Source: Siphonodentalium dalli (lineage: Eukaryota; Mollusca; Scaphopoda; Gadilida; Siphonodentaliidae). From it: a stretch of DNA of 64,000 nt. The DNA is taken from positions 58,507,899 to 58,571,898 of the forward strand of contig CP136067.1 of NCBI GenBank assembly GCA_032622095.1, written 5' to 3'. The position numbers and the translations under genes were made by a program. The first letter of the stretch is position 1, and every line of letters begins with the position of its first letter. Positions 1 to 11,639 of the stretch are shown piece after piece. The notes under the pieces are model-generated. The model was not told where the DNA came from, did no database searches, and was given only the letters and a program-made list of their open reading frames with translations.

Positions 1-915
1 ACCAGTTCCATGCAGCAGAACCTGATCTAGAAGATATTAGCGAAAAAACGTCAAATTCCCTCTTTCAGCTGTCATTTTGACGACCATCTTGGGCGAGGAG
101 TTCCAATTTTACGCTAAAAATGTGGCATTATATCTCTCAGAGTCATACGTACTGAATATGCCTAATTTTAAATCGTATATTTCATGGTAAGATTACTTGC
201 GACATTTAGTAAATTATATAACCACGAAACACTCTTTAAATTTGGAAAACCCCTTAAAAGAGGGGTTAAAGTGAAATTCCAGTGTGGCTCCATATATTTA
301 CCAATACGTATGTAAATATGTGCAAAGTTTCATGCTTTACATTACATCTGAGTTTTATACTTAGAATTCTTGAGAATTTTAAATTCGCGCACATCATCAT
401 ACTCATTATGGCGCCATTTATCCAAAATACTATAATCTCCATGAAGACCCGAGTTCCATGTTAAATTTTGATCGCAACTGTAGCCAGCAAGAATCAACTG
501 ATCACATCCAATTTTTCAAAAATACGTTTCCGGTTTATACTTGATAGTTGTGAGAAATTTCTATCATTTTCTCACAATACAAAACGCTCTCTAAATTATG
601 TTGACCCCGATTTAGGCCGCTCCCCTTAAAAATTCACGAATGGAAACAAGTCAATCCTGATAATACACATACTATGTGCATATATGTTGCATTTTCAGAT
701 TGCTTTTAACAAACCAATAATTCAAAATGACATCCGGAATCCGACTAATAGTTGACGTTCATATACAGGTGCGTTGATATGAAGGTTTATTGTGACGTCA
801 TGTTGTTATGGGCGTCATTGTCAACGCTAACGGCGTTAAAATGGCGCTGGCCATAACCATTCCAATGATTGAAGAAATATGAATATACTGCGATAAGAAG
901 AATTCACTTCTCAAA
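1..915. other. Upstream flank of the FSIP2-like gene, no gene seen
   Basis: AT-rich sequence with only short open frames that have stop-rich, hydrophobic or low-complexity translations. It should contain the promoter and 5' UTR of the FSIP2-like gene, but no TATA box, CpG-rich stretch or clear initiator stands out. Confidence 0.4.
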
Positions 916-1095
916 ATGGAGAGACTACATCTTGGTGGGAAACTCAGACGCGTCGATCCCGTCGACAGGCGACAGTGTTTACCAGCTGGAGACGGTTTGC
1001 CAGCTTGGAACAATGTCATGTTGTGTTCCAAGTTTCCTTTGCTTCAAAATCCGAAGGGTTCGGTGACATTACACACTACTGATTTGTGCGAACCT
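916..1095 (+). CDS. FSIP2-like: FSIP2-like exon 1 (start codon, residues 1-60)
   Basis: This exon begins at an ATG preceded by CAAA and stays open for 60 codons to a strong donor (CCT|GTAAGT), ending in phase 0. It encodes a basic N-terminus (MERLHLGGKLRR), then a segment with GLPAW, KFPLL and TTDLCEP. From memory of the family, vertebrate FSIP2 has a similar segment (LP..PGSN, then TTNL.EK..QP) just before the conserved 'Y-F-L-D-P' block, which here opens exon 2. The next exon starts in the same phase and supplies that block. No TATA box or initiator is evident upstream, so the transcription start is unknown. An earlier in-frame ATG or a non-coding first exon is possible. Confidence 0.72.
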
Positions 1096-1562
1096 GTAAG
1101 TAGGCATAACTACTAGCATGTCCAATTACTAAAAAATAAAACAGGTATTGTTTTACAGATTAAACAAACTTACACAACCGTCTGCATGCAACCGCTATAA
1201 CATATTACTTGCAAGACGCGCAATACAGATCTTAATATAAAGTTATATTACTATATTAATATCAGGCGTATAAAGTAATTAAACTAAAGTTATAAACCAT
1301 TATTGTAATATTAATAATTAATATACTGCGTGAACTACGGTGTAGGCTTCTACGCAAATAATTAGCAGATTAAAAAAAAAAAGTAATACTAATAACACTG
1401 TGATGCTGTTTAAACGACACATCATTATCAGATTTAATAATAGCAAGTCGGACAGGTATCTGCTTCACCCATCACATCAATGCATGCGACCATTTCACAC
1501 AATCACATGCCTAATAATATAATAAATTTCCCACATTACGAAGTATTAGGCGAAGAGACTTA

Positions 1563-2542
1563 GGGTGCATTTACATTGCTATAGAAATGTATATAGATCT
1601 GTATGAAGTCACGTGTCGCGCATTACTGTGATCACAACATGATTACCAATAGTAAACGCGCGCTGATCTGTACTCTGGTAATTGACAATTCACTGCGAGT
1701 CGTGTCAGTTTAGGCCAGACATGAAAATGTATCAACTATCAGCAGATAACAGCGATTTGGTATGTGCCGCATGTATTTAAAGTGTATCCTTATACCACTT
1801 GATAATGGTTCGAAGAAAGAATGAAAATCATGCAGAACTTTACCCTACAACACCCTTTATTTGACCAAATGTAGTAAAATTTTCAACTGATGACAATTCC
1901 AATGACAATGTTAACCAATGTAGGACAATATTGTTTTCTTAAATTACATGCAGTTTTTATATATAGCTGTTAGACAATAAATATGATGATGATGACTGGC
2001 CACGGGGAGGGACCAGGACACAATCTTTCCAAGTGTTGGACATTTCAAACATTACATCCGCCCCTATGATAAGGTTGGAAAATTTCCAGCTGATGGCCAT
2101 TCCAGTCCAAAATTTTGATAAAAAGTAGGAAATTATGCAAATATTGGTCCGAAAACAATACCCCCCCCCCCCCAAATAAAATGTTTGAAAATCAAACTAC
2201 AAGATCATTTTTAATCTATTGTTGGTTTGGAAATTACAACTAATGTTGTGTCAGGTATGAAATATCCAACCGTTGAACAAGTTGCCACGTCCCTATCCGT
2301 GTTCAATATTCGAAATACACGGGTTGAAATGACAACGAAAACATTCGCCAAGCCCGAGTAACAATTAATCAAAACTGATTTGCCTGTCGCAATATATGGG
2401 CGTTGACCGTGACGTGTAGCGGTCACGATTTTTGCTCACACGAACTAATACCGTTTTCTTTCTGTGTGCATTTCTATATCAACCCGTTTACACTGTCTGC
2501 GTGTAGATCTGTGTACATTTCTATAGCAATGTAAATGCACCC
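1563..2542. mobile_element. PIF/Harbinger-like non-autonomous element, TTA target duplication (intron 1)
   Basis: The terminal inverted repeats are about 35 bp: GGGTGCATTTACATTGC at the left end, and its reverse complement ending GCAATGTAAATGCACCC at 2542. They are followed inward by TATAGAAATGTA on both sides. Both ends are flanked by TTA (1560-1562 and 2543-2545), the target duplication typical of PIF/Harbinger. The 980 bp interior has no transposase frame. It contains sequence of the 'TTGGAAATTTCCAAC' dispersed repeat (about 1960-2330) and a poly-C run near 2161. Confidence 0.8.
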
Positions 2543-2621
2543 TTAGACTATGGAAATGGGACCTCTATTGTTATTCCAGCCGTCTTCTTGTATCCACTAT
2601 CGTTACACTATTATCAAGGCA

Positions 2622-3190
2622 ATACATAGGCCTATCAATGCAACAACCCATGGTCCAAAAACATAGAAGACAATGTTAACAAACTTGGTATGGGATACAT
2701 CTGGAAAGATCAGTCCCTGAATTCTTTGAATCGATTCACCACAAATGTTAAAGAACGACTAGAAGATGTTTTTATTCAAGAATGGAGAGGCACCATGTCC
2801 ATATCAAATAAGAGTGCATTCTATCGAATTATTAAAATAAATTTCGGTCGTGAGACATACATATCGAGTATATACAATAACTTAGTAACCGTCATGTTAC
2901 GGTTCAGGAGCAGAAATCACTACTTACCAGTTGAATCGGGATCCTGGGTCGGTTCAGATTACTCAGACAGAAAGTGTACTTTATGTAACTTAGAGCTCGG
3001 TGATGAATTCCATGTAATTTTAAAATGCCCTACATTACAGACTCTACGAGAGAGATATATAAAACCCTACTTCTACCGAAAACCGAATATTATTAAATTG
3101 AATGAACTATTCAATTCGGGAAAGGGGAAGAGAACACAAAATCTTTCACCATTCATTACAAGGGTTATGTCATTCTTTAGGCCCTCCTGA
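2622..3190 (+). pseudogene. Non-LTR retrotransposon fragment: C-terminal end of ORF2
   Basis: An open frame encodes NNPWSKNIEDNVNKLGMGYI and WKDQSLNSLNRF, then a helix with FIQEW, an FYRIIK segment, and finally a zinc-knuckle-like C-x2-C-x8-H-x4-C (CTLCNLELGDEFHVILKC). This order is the usual C-terminus of reverse transcriptase polyproteins of invertebrate LINEs. The endonuclease and polymerase domains are absent, so this is a 5'-truncated copy. The 3' tail runs to about 3410 and ends in an AATTAAATTGAATTGATT stretch. It lies in intron 1 in the sense direction. Confidence 0.72.
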
Positions 3191-3410
3191 GGCATTCTAT
3201 AACCGCACACATGGGTTGTTGAATTAAATAATTGTTGAATTTCACTATATATTGTGTACTATCTTGCACATAATAATCACTCAAAACTCCTCATGCATCT
3301 ATAGCACGCTATACATATACTATATATGTATTGTTATATTGTAATTATGCACATACTCTGTAATATCTAACATGATGTCGATGAAGAGTAATTAAATTGA
3401 ATTGATTGTT

Positions 3411-4280
3411 CTCAATCAACTGTTTTTATTAAAATATGTGTAATTTTCACCGCGCACCACTTTTGTAATTTGCATAGAAATGATATGCACTGTTCAATTG
3501 TATTCCACCACGCTCTATTGTGTCATAGTTGACGATTTGAGTGAATAAATAAATAATTGAAAAAATAGACCGGTAGGTGTGAAATTCTAACAATGCGCCA
3601 TGATAATAATCGCTCCAGTCACTCGGGAAGTTAAAACACGGATCATTCCATTATTAGCGGACATATAGGGGATGGGCTGCATGGGTGGGGGCCCAACACT
3701 TTCGATTGAATATGTTTTGGTTTGTAGGGAGGGGCATATGATTGGAAGAAAATTGAACGAGATCATGATCTTTTGAATGATAACCTTGAGAACATTCCAC
3801 AATACAGGAAAATACAGGCACTATACACAGGTTTGCTTAAGTCTTTTGTCATGAATGCGGTGATTATGTCATCACACAAACTTCATGCAATGTGGAATAG
3901 TTTCACCCTTGGAGTCCGAACACTACCGGAACATTGTTTCCTGTGTTCTGAACGATAATTCCATTATGACAACAAGGCGAAAAATAACCTTAACAGCCGG
4001 AACAGTTTATTATCACAAGGAAGAATCTGTTTTATCAAGAAACGTTATCAGTATAAAACGTTCTCAAATTCGGAGACAAAATGGTTTATAAATGCTGATA
4101 TATATAATGCAGACGCAAGTGATCCGACTGTCAACGAGCATTTGATTTATTATTCAACAGGAATATGTAACACCACAAACCTTTCAATTAACCTTTGATT
4201 GAATGATAATTGATAGGTAATCATCGTATTGAATGTGGCTCAATTCCTCTTTCCTCTGGGTGTGAATCGGTTTACAAATA
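3411..4280. other. Intron 1 stretch with broken coding-like sequence, no gene
   Basis: Around 3770-4195 the + strand has two overlapping frames with protein-like composition (IPQYRKIQALYTGLLKSFVM, then after a shift TTRRKITLTAGTVYYHKE). This suggests a decayed transposon protein with a frameshift. I cannot assign the family. The rest is AT-rich. Confidence 0.3.
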
Positions 4281-4290
4281 TATCATAACC

Positions 4291-4370
4291 CGCTTGGGTA
4301 CCTGTACACGAAATACAAATCGCGGCCCTGAAGCGCCTTGATATGTATTTCTTGTACAGATACCCAAGCG
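4291..4370. repeat. Palindromic MITE-like hairpin
   Basis: Two ~38 bp arms (CGCTTGGGTACCTGTACA... and ...TGTACAGATACCCAAGCG) are complementary with a few mismatches around a short GC-rich centre. The sequence would fold into a long hairpin typical of a small foldback MITE. Confidence 0.65.
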
Positions 4371-5024
4371 ATTTATAACCTATACATAGAAGTTATGAAC
4401 CCAACTAGATTTTTTGGCAGCCATTTGCAGGACTATATTTGTATCGGGTAAAGTACCAACGCAACATAAAATAACATCAATATTATTCAACCACGTTTTC
4501 AATAATCGGGCAGACATAAATACTCAATACTGATTCATCTTTTCAGACGTTATGTAGTTTTATGGTGATTTTTCCTGATTGTTTCTCTAAAAAATAAATA
4601 TGCAATGAAATGCGTTTGATTTGTTTTCTCGCAGACAGTCATGATTTGAGATGGTAGACTGCTGAGCGAATACCCTACAGTCTAGATAATGCAGTATTTC
4701 TTGTCAAACTGTCTATCGACATGAAAAATTATTTTTTAAACCGTTCTTTTTTTCCTTTTTTTTACATACTTCGGACATATCTCTCATATTGAGAGGGTAA
4801 ACACATATGTGTTGTTATAATACTATATATAATAAAATTATATAGCATACATTCATTGGCTATAAAGGATAATGATTTTTTTCCTTCAAATTGCATATAC
4901 TGGCTCTATAGATCTGGTACTAGGTTGGAACTGTTTCATCGGAAGTCATTCTATTCTGGTTTGTGACGATTCAGTAATGTTTTTACTTTTATTATATGGT
5001 TCTATCTGTTTAGGAATCAACAAG

Positions 5025-6660
5025 TTTAACGAGTAAATCTCAACTTTTGGTCCGACAAACTTTCGTAGTTGTGACCACTGTGTAGGAACTGTTACATCGG
5101 AAGTCGTTCTATCGCCGATATTGTGATGGTTCTTGCCTGATTTGTTACGGTTCCTTCTAATTGAAAATAATCATTTTTGTGACAAAATCACGCATAATTA
5201 TAGATATCTTGAATATATTATACTTTCCCGAATGAACAGACTCAACAGAGGATGCAGATGTGCCGTGTTATCGAAACATGAACTCTAGACCACAATTAAC
5301 TCGGTATTAGCGATTTAACGCGTAAATATCAACATGTTATCACTGAAAATCAAGCCACGTGGACGCAATTTCTTTGTTTTTCGACAGTTGTGCACCAACA
5401 TATTGGGAATAGACCATGTTTTATGTGTATTTATTTAATTTTATTAAATATAGTTTTCATTTCGCTCGAACCATCCAAAATATCATCGAGTGACATGTTA
5501 ATACGCTCATATATGCTTAGCTCCTAATTTGTATACGAAGCATTTATATAAATAACGCAAATTGCACAAGTAAGCCCAAAATAGAGTTAAAACGAACTCA
5601 ATTACAGACTATATACCGGTACACGGACTGGCTAAATCGACTCGCACTCACGTTATCGTTCATACTGCCTCAAGGTGAAATGACAAATGTGGACAAAATG
5701 AAATGAAATCATGTGTCCAAAAGACACCATAAACACCCCCCCCCCCCGCCCCCCATTCCAAATTCAGTTGACCGCCGTCAATTTTGGATCGGGTGGGGTT
5801 TGTGGTGACTCTTTAAGGCGTCTTGGTGGGGGGGGCAACTTACAGCACCCGTTGTTTGACCTTAATATATAAAGGAACCGAGAAATGGCATGGGTCACCT
5901 ATATGAACCCCTCTGCATGTGTGGCGGACATGTTCGAATAAGGAATGGAAGTCATGTGGTTCGTATAAGTTTAATACAAGCTGAAAAATGCGACTTTAAA
6001 AAACAACAACAGTGGCAGCCATTTTGAAAAAAAAGTGGAGGCCATATTGAAAAAAAGTGGCGGCCATTTTGAATCAGTCGACCATTATGATTGGTTTGTT
6101 GGGGAAAAATCAGTCTTCGCAGTTCACATTGACAATTTATGTCAAATTGCATGCTTTGCGTCACAATAAAGTGAACGATTCTGTTACTACTGTGACACAT
6201 AATTATATATAAGAAGGCAGTGTAACTCACCGTAATTAATCATAAGCGGTGTAAATTCAACATAATTGATATTTCGTTGTGCTCACTTGGTTATTTTCAC
6301 GTATACTTCCAGATAATAGTCATCGTATTTCCCGGACAGAACCAATTAAATTGGGAGAGACCCGACTCGATCGGGAGAGAACCGATCGAGATATCACAAT
6401 TCGCAGTTTTCGTCGTTGTTATTACTAGGATTGTCATTATGTTTACGTTGTTTGGGACCATAGATTATGAGGGGAATGGAAAAACTAATCGAATTATCAC
6501 CTAGATGGCTCAAAAATTGCGTTTTAACTGTCAAAAACTCGCGAAAATGTATAATTTGGATCATCATGTACCGTCACAAATCAGTCAAGAACCATCACAA
6601 ATCGGCGATAGAACGATTTCCGATGTAACAGTTCCTACAGTGGTTGTGACTATCGCCATG
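5025..6660. repeat. Inverted repeat pair in intron 1 (5025-5160 / 6525-6660)
   Basis: The left segment has GAACTGTTACATCGGAAGTC, then CGTTCTATCGCCGATA and GATGGTTCTTGCCTGA. The right segment carries the reverse complement of all three in order (GATAGAACGATTTCCGATGT, AACAGTTCC). A partial third copy sits at 4925-4990. The arms probably belong to a decayed foldback or TIR element. The region between holds poly-C and poly-G runs (near 5737 and 5829) and a short 'GGCGGCCATTTTGAA' cluster at 6010-6075. Confidence 0.55.
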
Positions 6661-6864
6661 GAAATTTCGAAATTGTCACGTTCTACTGGTTTACAAAATG
6701 TGAGAGGGGGATGAACCGAATTTGATAGCTGTGCTATGCGGTTTGATTTCAATCGGGTCATTTCTATTTCCATTTAATTGGTTCTATTTGGGATTTTTTA
6801 TTAACACCCCCCCCCCAATCCACCTTGGTTTGCCCATACAATACGGGACCACCTGTAGGTAAAA

Positions 6865-7210
6865 TTGATATTATTACATGATCCTATCCTTATTCCATTC
6901 AATAAACCCATTCAATAAATTGTGATATTAAACGTTCGTTCAATAACAGGAAATAGTGCCAGATGACCTTTGAATTCCGGTTTGTCGTCTGTTTACATTG
7001 CGTACGCTACGTCTCAGAATAATATGGCTTCCAATATTTTTCCAACAAACTATATTAATGACGAGTTTGAAAAGTTATGTCATTAAATATGCGTCATGTT
7101 TTGGATCATGTAATAAATAGAATCTCGTCCAGTAAATTAGGTCTGGACCTCACCAAAGGCTCTGTCCAGATCTAATTTACTGGACTCGTTTTGTAAATTT
7201 CGCTGTAAAC
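6865..7210. repeat. Dispersed repeat, copy 1, with terminal hairpin
   Basis: The sequence TTACATGATCCTATCCTTATTCCATTCAATAAA through AATATGGCTTCCAATATTTTTCC also occurs in reverse at about 30480-30985. In part it occurs again at 31700-32310. The copy ends in a hairpin at 7128-7184 with 21 bp arms around CTGGACC/GTCCAG. It lies less than 100 bp upstream of exon 2. Confidence 0.6.
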
Positions 7211-7294
7211 TGGGGACTCGTTGTAGATCCTCTATATATATAGACTCTAATAATTAATAAATTGTTATTCAATTTCAACGTCCGTTTTTAACAG

Positions 7295-7552
7295 AGATAT
7301 AGATACAACATTGATTACGACTTTGATCTGACTGACCCGAATGGACACACTTTAACACTGGAGTATCACTCGCTCCATGACCCGCATTTGAAGGCTCTCT
7401 TCACAACCAAGGAAATGCGAAAACATTTGGTCAAGCATGGATTCATAACTGAGACGGGAAAGGTCGTTTGCGACTTGAAGGAATTCAACAAATATAGACG
7501 ATTTCTTAGACGGATGTGTCTACTGGAACTACAACGAGAGAAGAACAAGCAG
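7295..7552 (+). CDS. FSIP2-like: FSIP2-like exon 2: conserved N-terminal signature (residues 61-146)
   Basis: The acceptor is TTTTTAACAG|AGATAT and the donor CAG|GTAAGG; the 258 nt are phase 0 to phase 0. The peptide includes YDFDLTDPNG, EYHSLHDPHLK, then HGFIT..GKVVCDLKEFNKYR and a charged helix ending REKNKQ. The combination of '(F)xLxDP', 'SLHDPHLK', a basic stretch, 'GxITxxxKVVCxLxEFNKYR' and a coiled coil is what I recognise as the N-terminal hallmark of FSIP2. This exon is therefore the main evidence for the gene's identity. The open frame runs past the donor to 7777, but that part is intron-like and lacks the charge pattern. Confidence 0.9.
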
Positions 7553-8686
7553 GTAAGGGCAACATGTACGCATGGCATGCATCTTTACATGGCATATACT
7601 CATGGTTTAACACTTGTTATACTCAATGGATTATCACATTCAGTTATAGAACTAAACATTGGAATGGTATATTATTCATCTGGAGGGTGTTCAGGTTATA
7701 ATAAAAGCAGACTCCAGACAGTCGAAAAGGTAATTATTAGAAGGATTCATATTCATTGGTGGGAAATGTTCAGATAATAAATTCAACAAAACGGTATATA
7801 TGGTCGTTTTATGAACTTATTATATGAACATTTCCTAAGGGATAACTACAAGTCAATGATTAGACAGGGTTAAACTTGTGTTTCGTCGTTCACAGCATTA
7901 TCACATATGTTACAAGTAACATTATCGACGTCTAGCCCCATCCAGACGATACACATGAATATCTACGTACTACCCAGTTACCATGGATATACACGTAAAA
8001 ACGCTACACTCCCTACAATCGCTGTAGAAGCGGAATTCATCTACTAATTTAAACCAGGTACCAGTATAAACTACTCTGCCGTGTTCATAGCTAATCGGTT
8101 GACAGCGTTTAAAGGTACGGTTGGCCTTGGCGGTGGGTATCCTGTGAAAATATTTCCACCCGTCAAAAACCGCCACAAACAGAAAGAACAACAAAATGTA
8201 GACAGACTTTGTCCGTATACAAATAAGAAATATCGCATAAACAGTATGCTATTGTCATATATCTGACATTGTTATGTAAACAAAGGCATAAAAAGTTACT
8301 TTTCTGGTGTTTGTTTATATTATGATGGTAAACATAAAGAGCGTTCTTTGTTGGTGAATTCCTGATATGGAACGAATAAAGAGCGTTTATGCCATTTGTG
8401 TGTGATTAGCCAGCAGCATTGTGCTGTCTTCTGTAACACAATCAGGCTCTTGCTTAGGTAAAATATAGTAAATCTTTATGATAACATGCTGTTTACGCGA
8501 TGGTCATGGTATATATGAACGAAACTGTATGCGTTTTAATGTTTTTCTGTTTACGGTGATTGGAACAAATATGAATATTTTCGGCAACTAAGGCCTCACG
8601 TGCCTTTAAGTGTGAAGAACCTGTTTATGTACAACTTGTAAACGTATCATTCTTGGTGACAACGACAATAAATACCTTTTTTACAG
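7553..8686. other. Intron 2, no element recognised except dispersed-repeat sequence
   Basis: AT-rich. About 7700-7900 resembles sequences near 20370-20540, 44040-44235, 51850-52045 and 55470-55690 (motifs such as TTCAGATAATAA and 'TATACTTTTATA...GAATCCATT'). That makes it one copy of a dispersed repeat. No further exon is supported. Confidence 0.45.
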
Positions 8687-8886
8687 ATCGAAGAAACGAA
8701 ACAGAAATTAGAAGAGAAGCAGAAAAGTATGACCAAACTTAATAAAAACGACAAACGTACTGATTCTAATACCATGCAACCCGCTAGGTCACACAGTGCA
8801 GGTTCGGTTGACTCGAATGACCCCAAGAATAGATACGATGAAATCTTACAACGGAACAAGGAACGTATGGAAAGTACAAAACTGAG
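8687..8886 (+). CDS. FSIP2-like: FSIP2-like exon 3 (coiled coil and Ser-rich linker, residues 147-213)
   Basis: The acceptor is CCTTTTTTACAG|ATCGAA and the donor CTGAG|GTATAT. The exon is 200 nt, entering in phase 0 and leaving in phase 2. It encodes a Lys/Glu-rich helix (IEETKQKLEEKQKSMTKL), a Ser/Asn-rich hinge (ARSHSAGSVDSNDPKNRY) and the start of a second charged helix (DEILQRNKERMESTKL). The split AG|G codon makes Arg with exon 4. The heptad-like spacing and absence of cysteines suit an extended rod. It has no catalytic or metal-binding signature. Confidence 0.8.
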
Positions 8887-9419
8887 GTATATTGTATTCT
8901 TGGAGGAAGCATAAATTGTCCCTGTCTCTCTGTCATCCCCACCCAAATACCCATAGCACAATGCTCATACTGACGATGTCTTTTCGTGATATTTCTCGGA
9001 GATATACCTAGATGGAGATAGCGGTAGACATATATGAAGTTTTCGGAATTTTTCTCAACCTCGTGTTTGGTGTAGTAGTACAGTAAAAGTGCATGATCCA
9101 TAAATAAAAGTCATCGATGGTGGTACGAGTGACCAATAACACATTTTAAACGTCCATGCATTTGTTTTATTTGTTTTATACATATGAGTCCAAACGCTAA
9201 ATATAACCTGTATATAATAAAGACCTAAAAATAAGTAAGCCCCCCCCCCCCCTCCCTGATATATTACATTTTATTATATGCTTGCCTATAAAATAGCGGA
9301 ATATTACCGAAACGTAAATCGTCGTATCTATCCGAACTACAGTGGAATCGCGTTTTGTTATTTCACTCTATAGATTCATGTTATTTCACTGTAGCATGAA
9401 ACTAACAACACAGGAGCTG

Positions 9420-9750
9420 CGTGATCAGTGCGTACACAATGAAGCGCAATTCATATCGATTGAGCTGAAGCGCAATTATTGTTACAATCTTACACCCCTG
9501 AATAGGTAGGTTATTCCACATCACCAGTCCATAATCATAAGTGATACCCATCAATTGCGCTTCGTGCAATCCAATTGCGCTTCAGCGCAATTAATGTCTG
9601 GTGTATTTGCTTCAGCACAATTATTTATTAAATGTTAATTTGGTCTACCATACAGTTGGATTGTTTAATTAATTAACTGGAGGAGGTATTGCCATATATT
9701 GAAAGATAATTGCGCTAAGCACAATTGAATTGAGCTTAAGCGCAATTATT
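9420..9750. repeat. Cluster of AATTGCGCTTCAGCGCAATT-type palindromes (intron 3)
   Basis: The motif TTGCGCTTxAGCGCAATT and its half-sites recur near 9440, 9470, 9550, 9575, 9610, 9705 and 9730 in both orientations, often followed by TATTAATAAATG. Individual palindromes could form small cruciforms. No protein is encoded. Confidence 0.6.
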
Positions 9751-10419
9751 AATAAATGTGAATTGGCCTCCCTTGTCACATACCCATTGCAGTATAGCTG
9801 AGCATTGTCATAACATTTAGTGTCATTGTCCACTCTTTTTGTAGAGGTTCGTGAAGTTGGATCGATGTTCGACGTTCGAAATTCAATGGTGGTTGGCGTG
9901 AAGTGAAATTGAAGTTCGAAGTTTGGAATTCAGTTTTATGTTCAAACACTAATTTTGTTTGCCTCAAGTTTTTTTGCAAATTCGTGCTCCCCATCTCGAA
10001 TTTCTGGTGAAATGTGAATTTTGTTTTAACTTGTGCTGGCCTTTCGCGTTCAACATTTAAGGGAGTGGTGGTGCTTAAGGGACGTGGCACTGTTTATGGC
10101 TGGATTGAGCTGAAACTTGGTATTTCTGATACTTTCCATAAGTGAATCCAGCATACTAACGCTCAGCGTCGAGAAATTGGTGGATCGATAGCTTTGAATA
10201 TCAATATGAATTTCAACCTATATAGACGAATTTCGAACGGGATTGAAATTCAGATTGAAATCTGTTTATAGTTTATATTGTGTCTTTATGATGTATTGAA
10301 CTAGTCCCTGGATTTATCTGGATTATATCGAATTTCGGCACATTTCTTTTTCTGCGTACCTTCGTTGTTTTAACTAGTTCAGAAATAAGTTCAACAAACG
10401 GCCATTACGCCCTGTCACT

Positions 10420-10650
10420 AACTCGCGGCCATATTGGATCCACCAGGCCCGGTTCCATATATATGGTTTTAGTGCTACAGGTCAAAGTTCTGGAATAGTA
10501 TTTCCATATAAGGAGTATTGAATTATTCATGAATTCCACATATGGAAATGCTATTCCAGAACTTTGACGTGTAGCATGGAACCGGGGATGGATGAATCTA
10601 TGAAACCACGGAACGGAGCTGGATGAATTCAACACGTCCGCCACTCAGTG
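10420..10650. repeat. Palindromic MITE, copy 1
   Basis: Near-complementary arms (TGCTACAGGTCAAAGTTCTG, then GAATAGTATTTCCATAT; and ATATGGAAATGCTATTC followed by CAGAACTTTGACGTGTAGCA) form a hairpin over about 10449-10587. The outer parts read GGCCATATTGGATCCA on the left and CAGTGATCTCGCTTATGG on the right. A second, more decayed copy is at 15105-15265. Confidence 0.65.
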
Positions 10651-11210
10651 ATCTCGCTTATGGCCAAATTAATTAAATGACTGGGTTAGAATTGATCTAC
10701 ATCTTCTAATCAGTTATTTATATTTATCCACCGCTCACTACGTCTATTGACTACATAAATCCTGCCTATTAAACGTTACGTTTATTAAGTCAATGTAGCT
10801 TTATTAGGTCAACGTAGCTTTATTAGGTTAGTACTACTTTTATGACGTAATTTGATATGCAAATTGCGCAGGTAACTAGGGACGTCAACCGGTCTTAATG
10901 AGGTCATTGTGATTTCAAAACGTTTTTATCGTGTATAATTCACTAAAATAATTCGTAAAATTATATATGTTTTAGCTCTAAAACATCTATAAATCCTCAG
11001 AACAAGATCTGCTTATAATAAATGTAAAAATGCCAACGAACTATTTCGCTCTAAGCTGCACTCCGGTTTTCCCACGTCATGAATGCTAATTGGTTGGCTT
11101 GACCTAATAAATGTAATGGCGTCATCGAAGTAACGAATGTAAAACTGAGGAAAATGACAGATTTACCTCACAAAAGGCAAGTTTTGTGCGATGGATAAAT
11201 AACATATGTA

Positions 11211-11340
11211 GCTAATGTCGTCGCTTAAACTGTTTATGTCCGCTCGGGGGATTTGGCATCTATTGGACTCGGCAGAGCCTCGCCCAATAAATGCTCAAAT
11301 CTCCCTCACGGACATAAACAATTTAAGCGACGACATTAGC
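11211..11340. mobile_element. Hairpin MITE with 32 bp arms (intron 3)
   Basis: Arms 11211-11242 and 11309-11340 (GCTAATGTCGTCGCTTAAAC... and ...TTTAAGCGACGACATTAGC) differ at one base. AACATAT occurs on both sides (11201-11207 and 11341-11347) and may be a 7 bp target duplication, though three extra bases separate it from the left arm. The element lies about 125 bp upstream of exon 4. Confidence 0.7.
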
Positions 11341-11464
11341 AACATATTCTATATTTATCATTCGAATGAACCAGTATAGTTTATAACTAAATGTGATAAA
11401 CATTTCGGTATAAATTAAAAGGTTGAAACTGTCTAAAACGAGTCATGTACCGATGTGCTTTCAG

Positions 11465-11606
11465 GATGGAAAGAAATCTTCAAATAAAGGACGAGAGACT
11501 TGAGAAGAGGAAGCTGCAGATGTCCATAGAACGACATGAGTTGGAAGAGGCAAAACGAGGGCTTTGTGAGAAACGACAAGAAGCTATTCAGATCCATCAA
11601 GAGCTG
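11465..11606 (+). CDS. FSIP2-like: FSIP2-like exon 4 (coiled coil, residues 213-260)
   Basis: The acceptor is GTGCTTTCAG|GATGG and the donor GAGCTG|GTTTGT. The 142 nt bring the frame from phase 2 back to phase 0. The translation (MERNLQIKDERLEKRKLQ, then SIERHELEEAKRGL and KRQEAIQIHQEL) is a nearly uninterrupted Glu/Lys/Arg/Gln helix and continues the rod started in exon 3. The frame stays open upstream of the acceptor, but that stretch is hydrophobic intron sequence. The donor GTTTGT is weaker than the others. Confidence 0.8.
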
Positions 11607-11639
11607 GTTTGTATACTCTTCTTCTTCACCTTCTTCTTA

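Noticed and set aside
7553-7777. Extension of the exon 2 frame to 7777
   Set aside because: A consensus donor lies at 7553, and the codons after it lose the charged coiled-coil pattern; exon 3 joins in phase from 7552.
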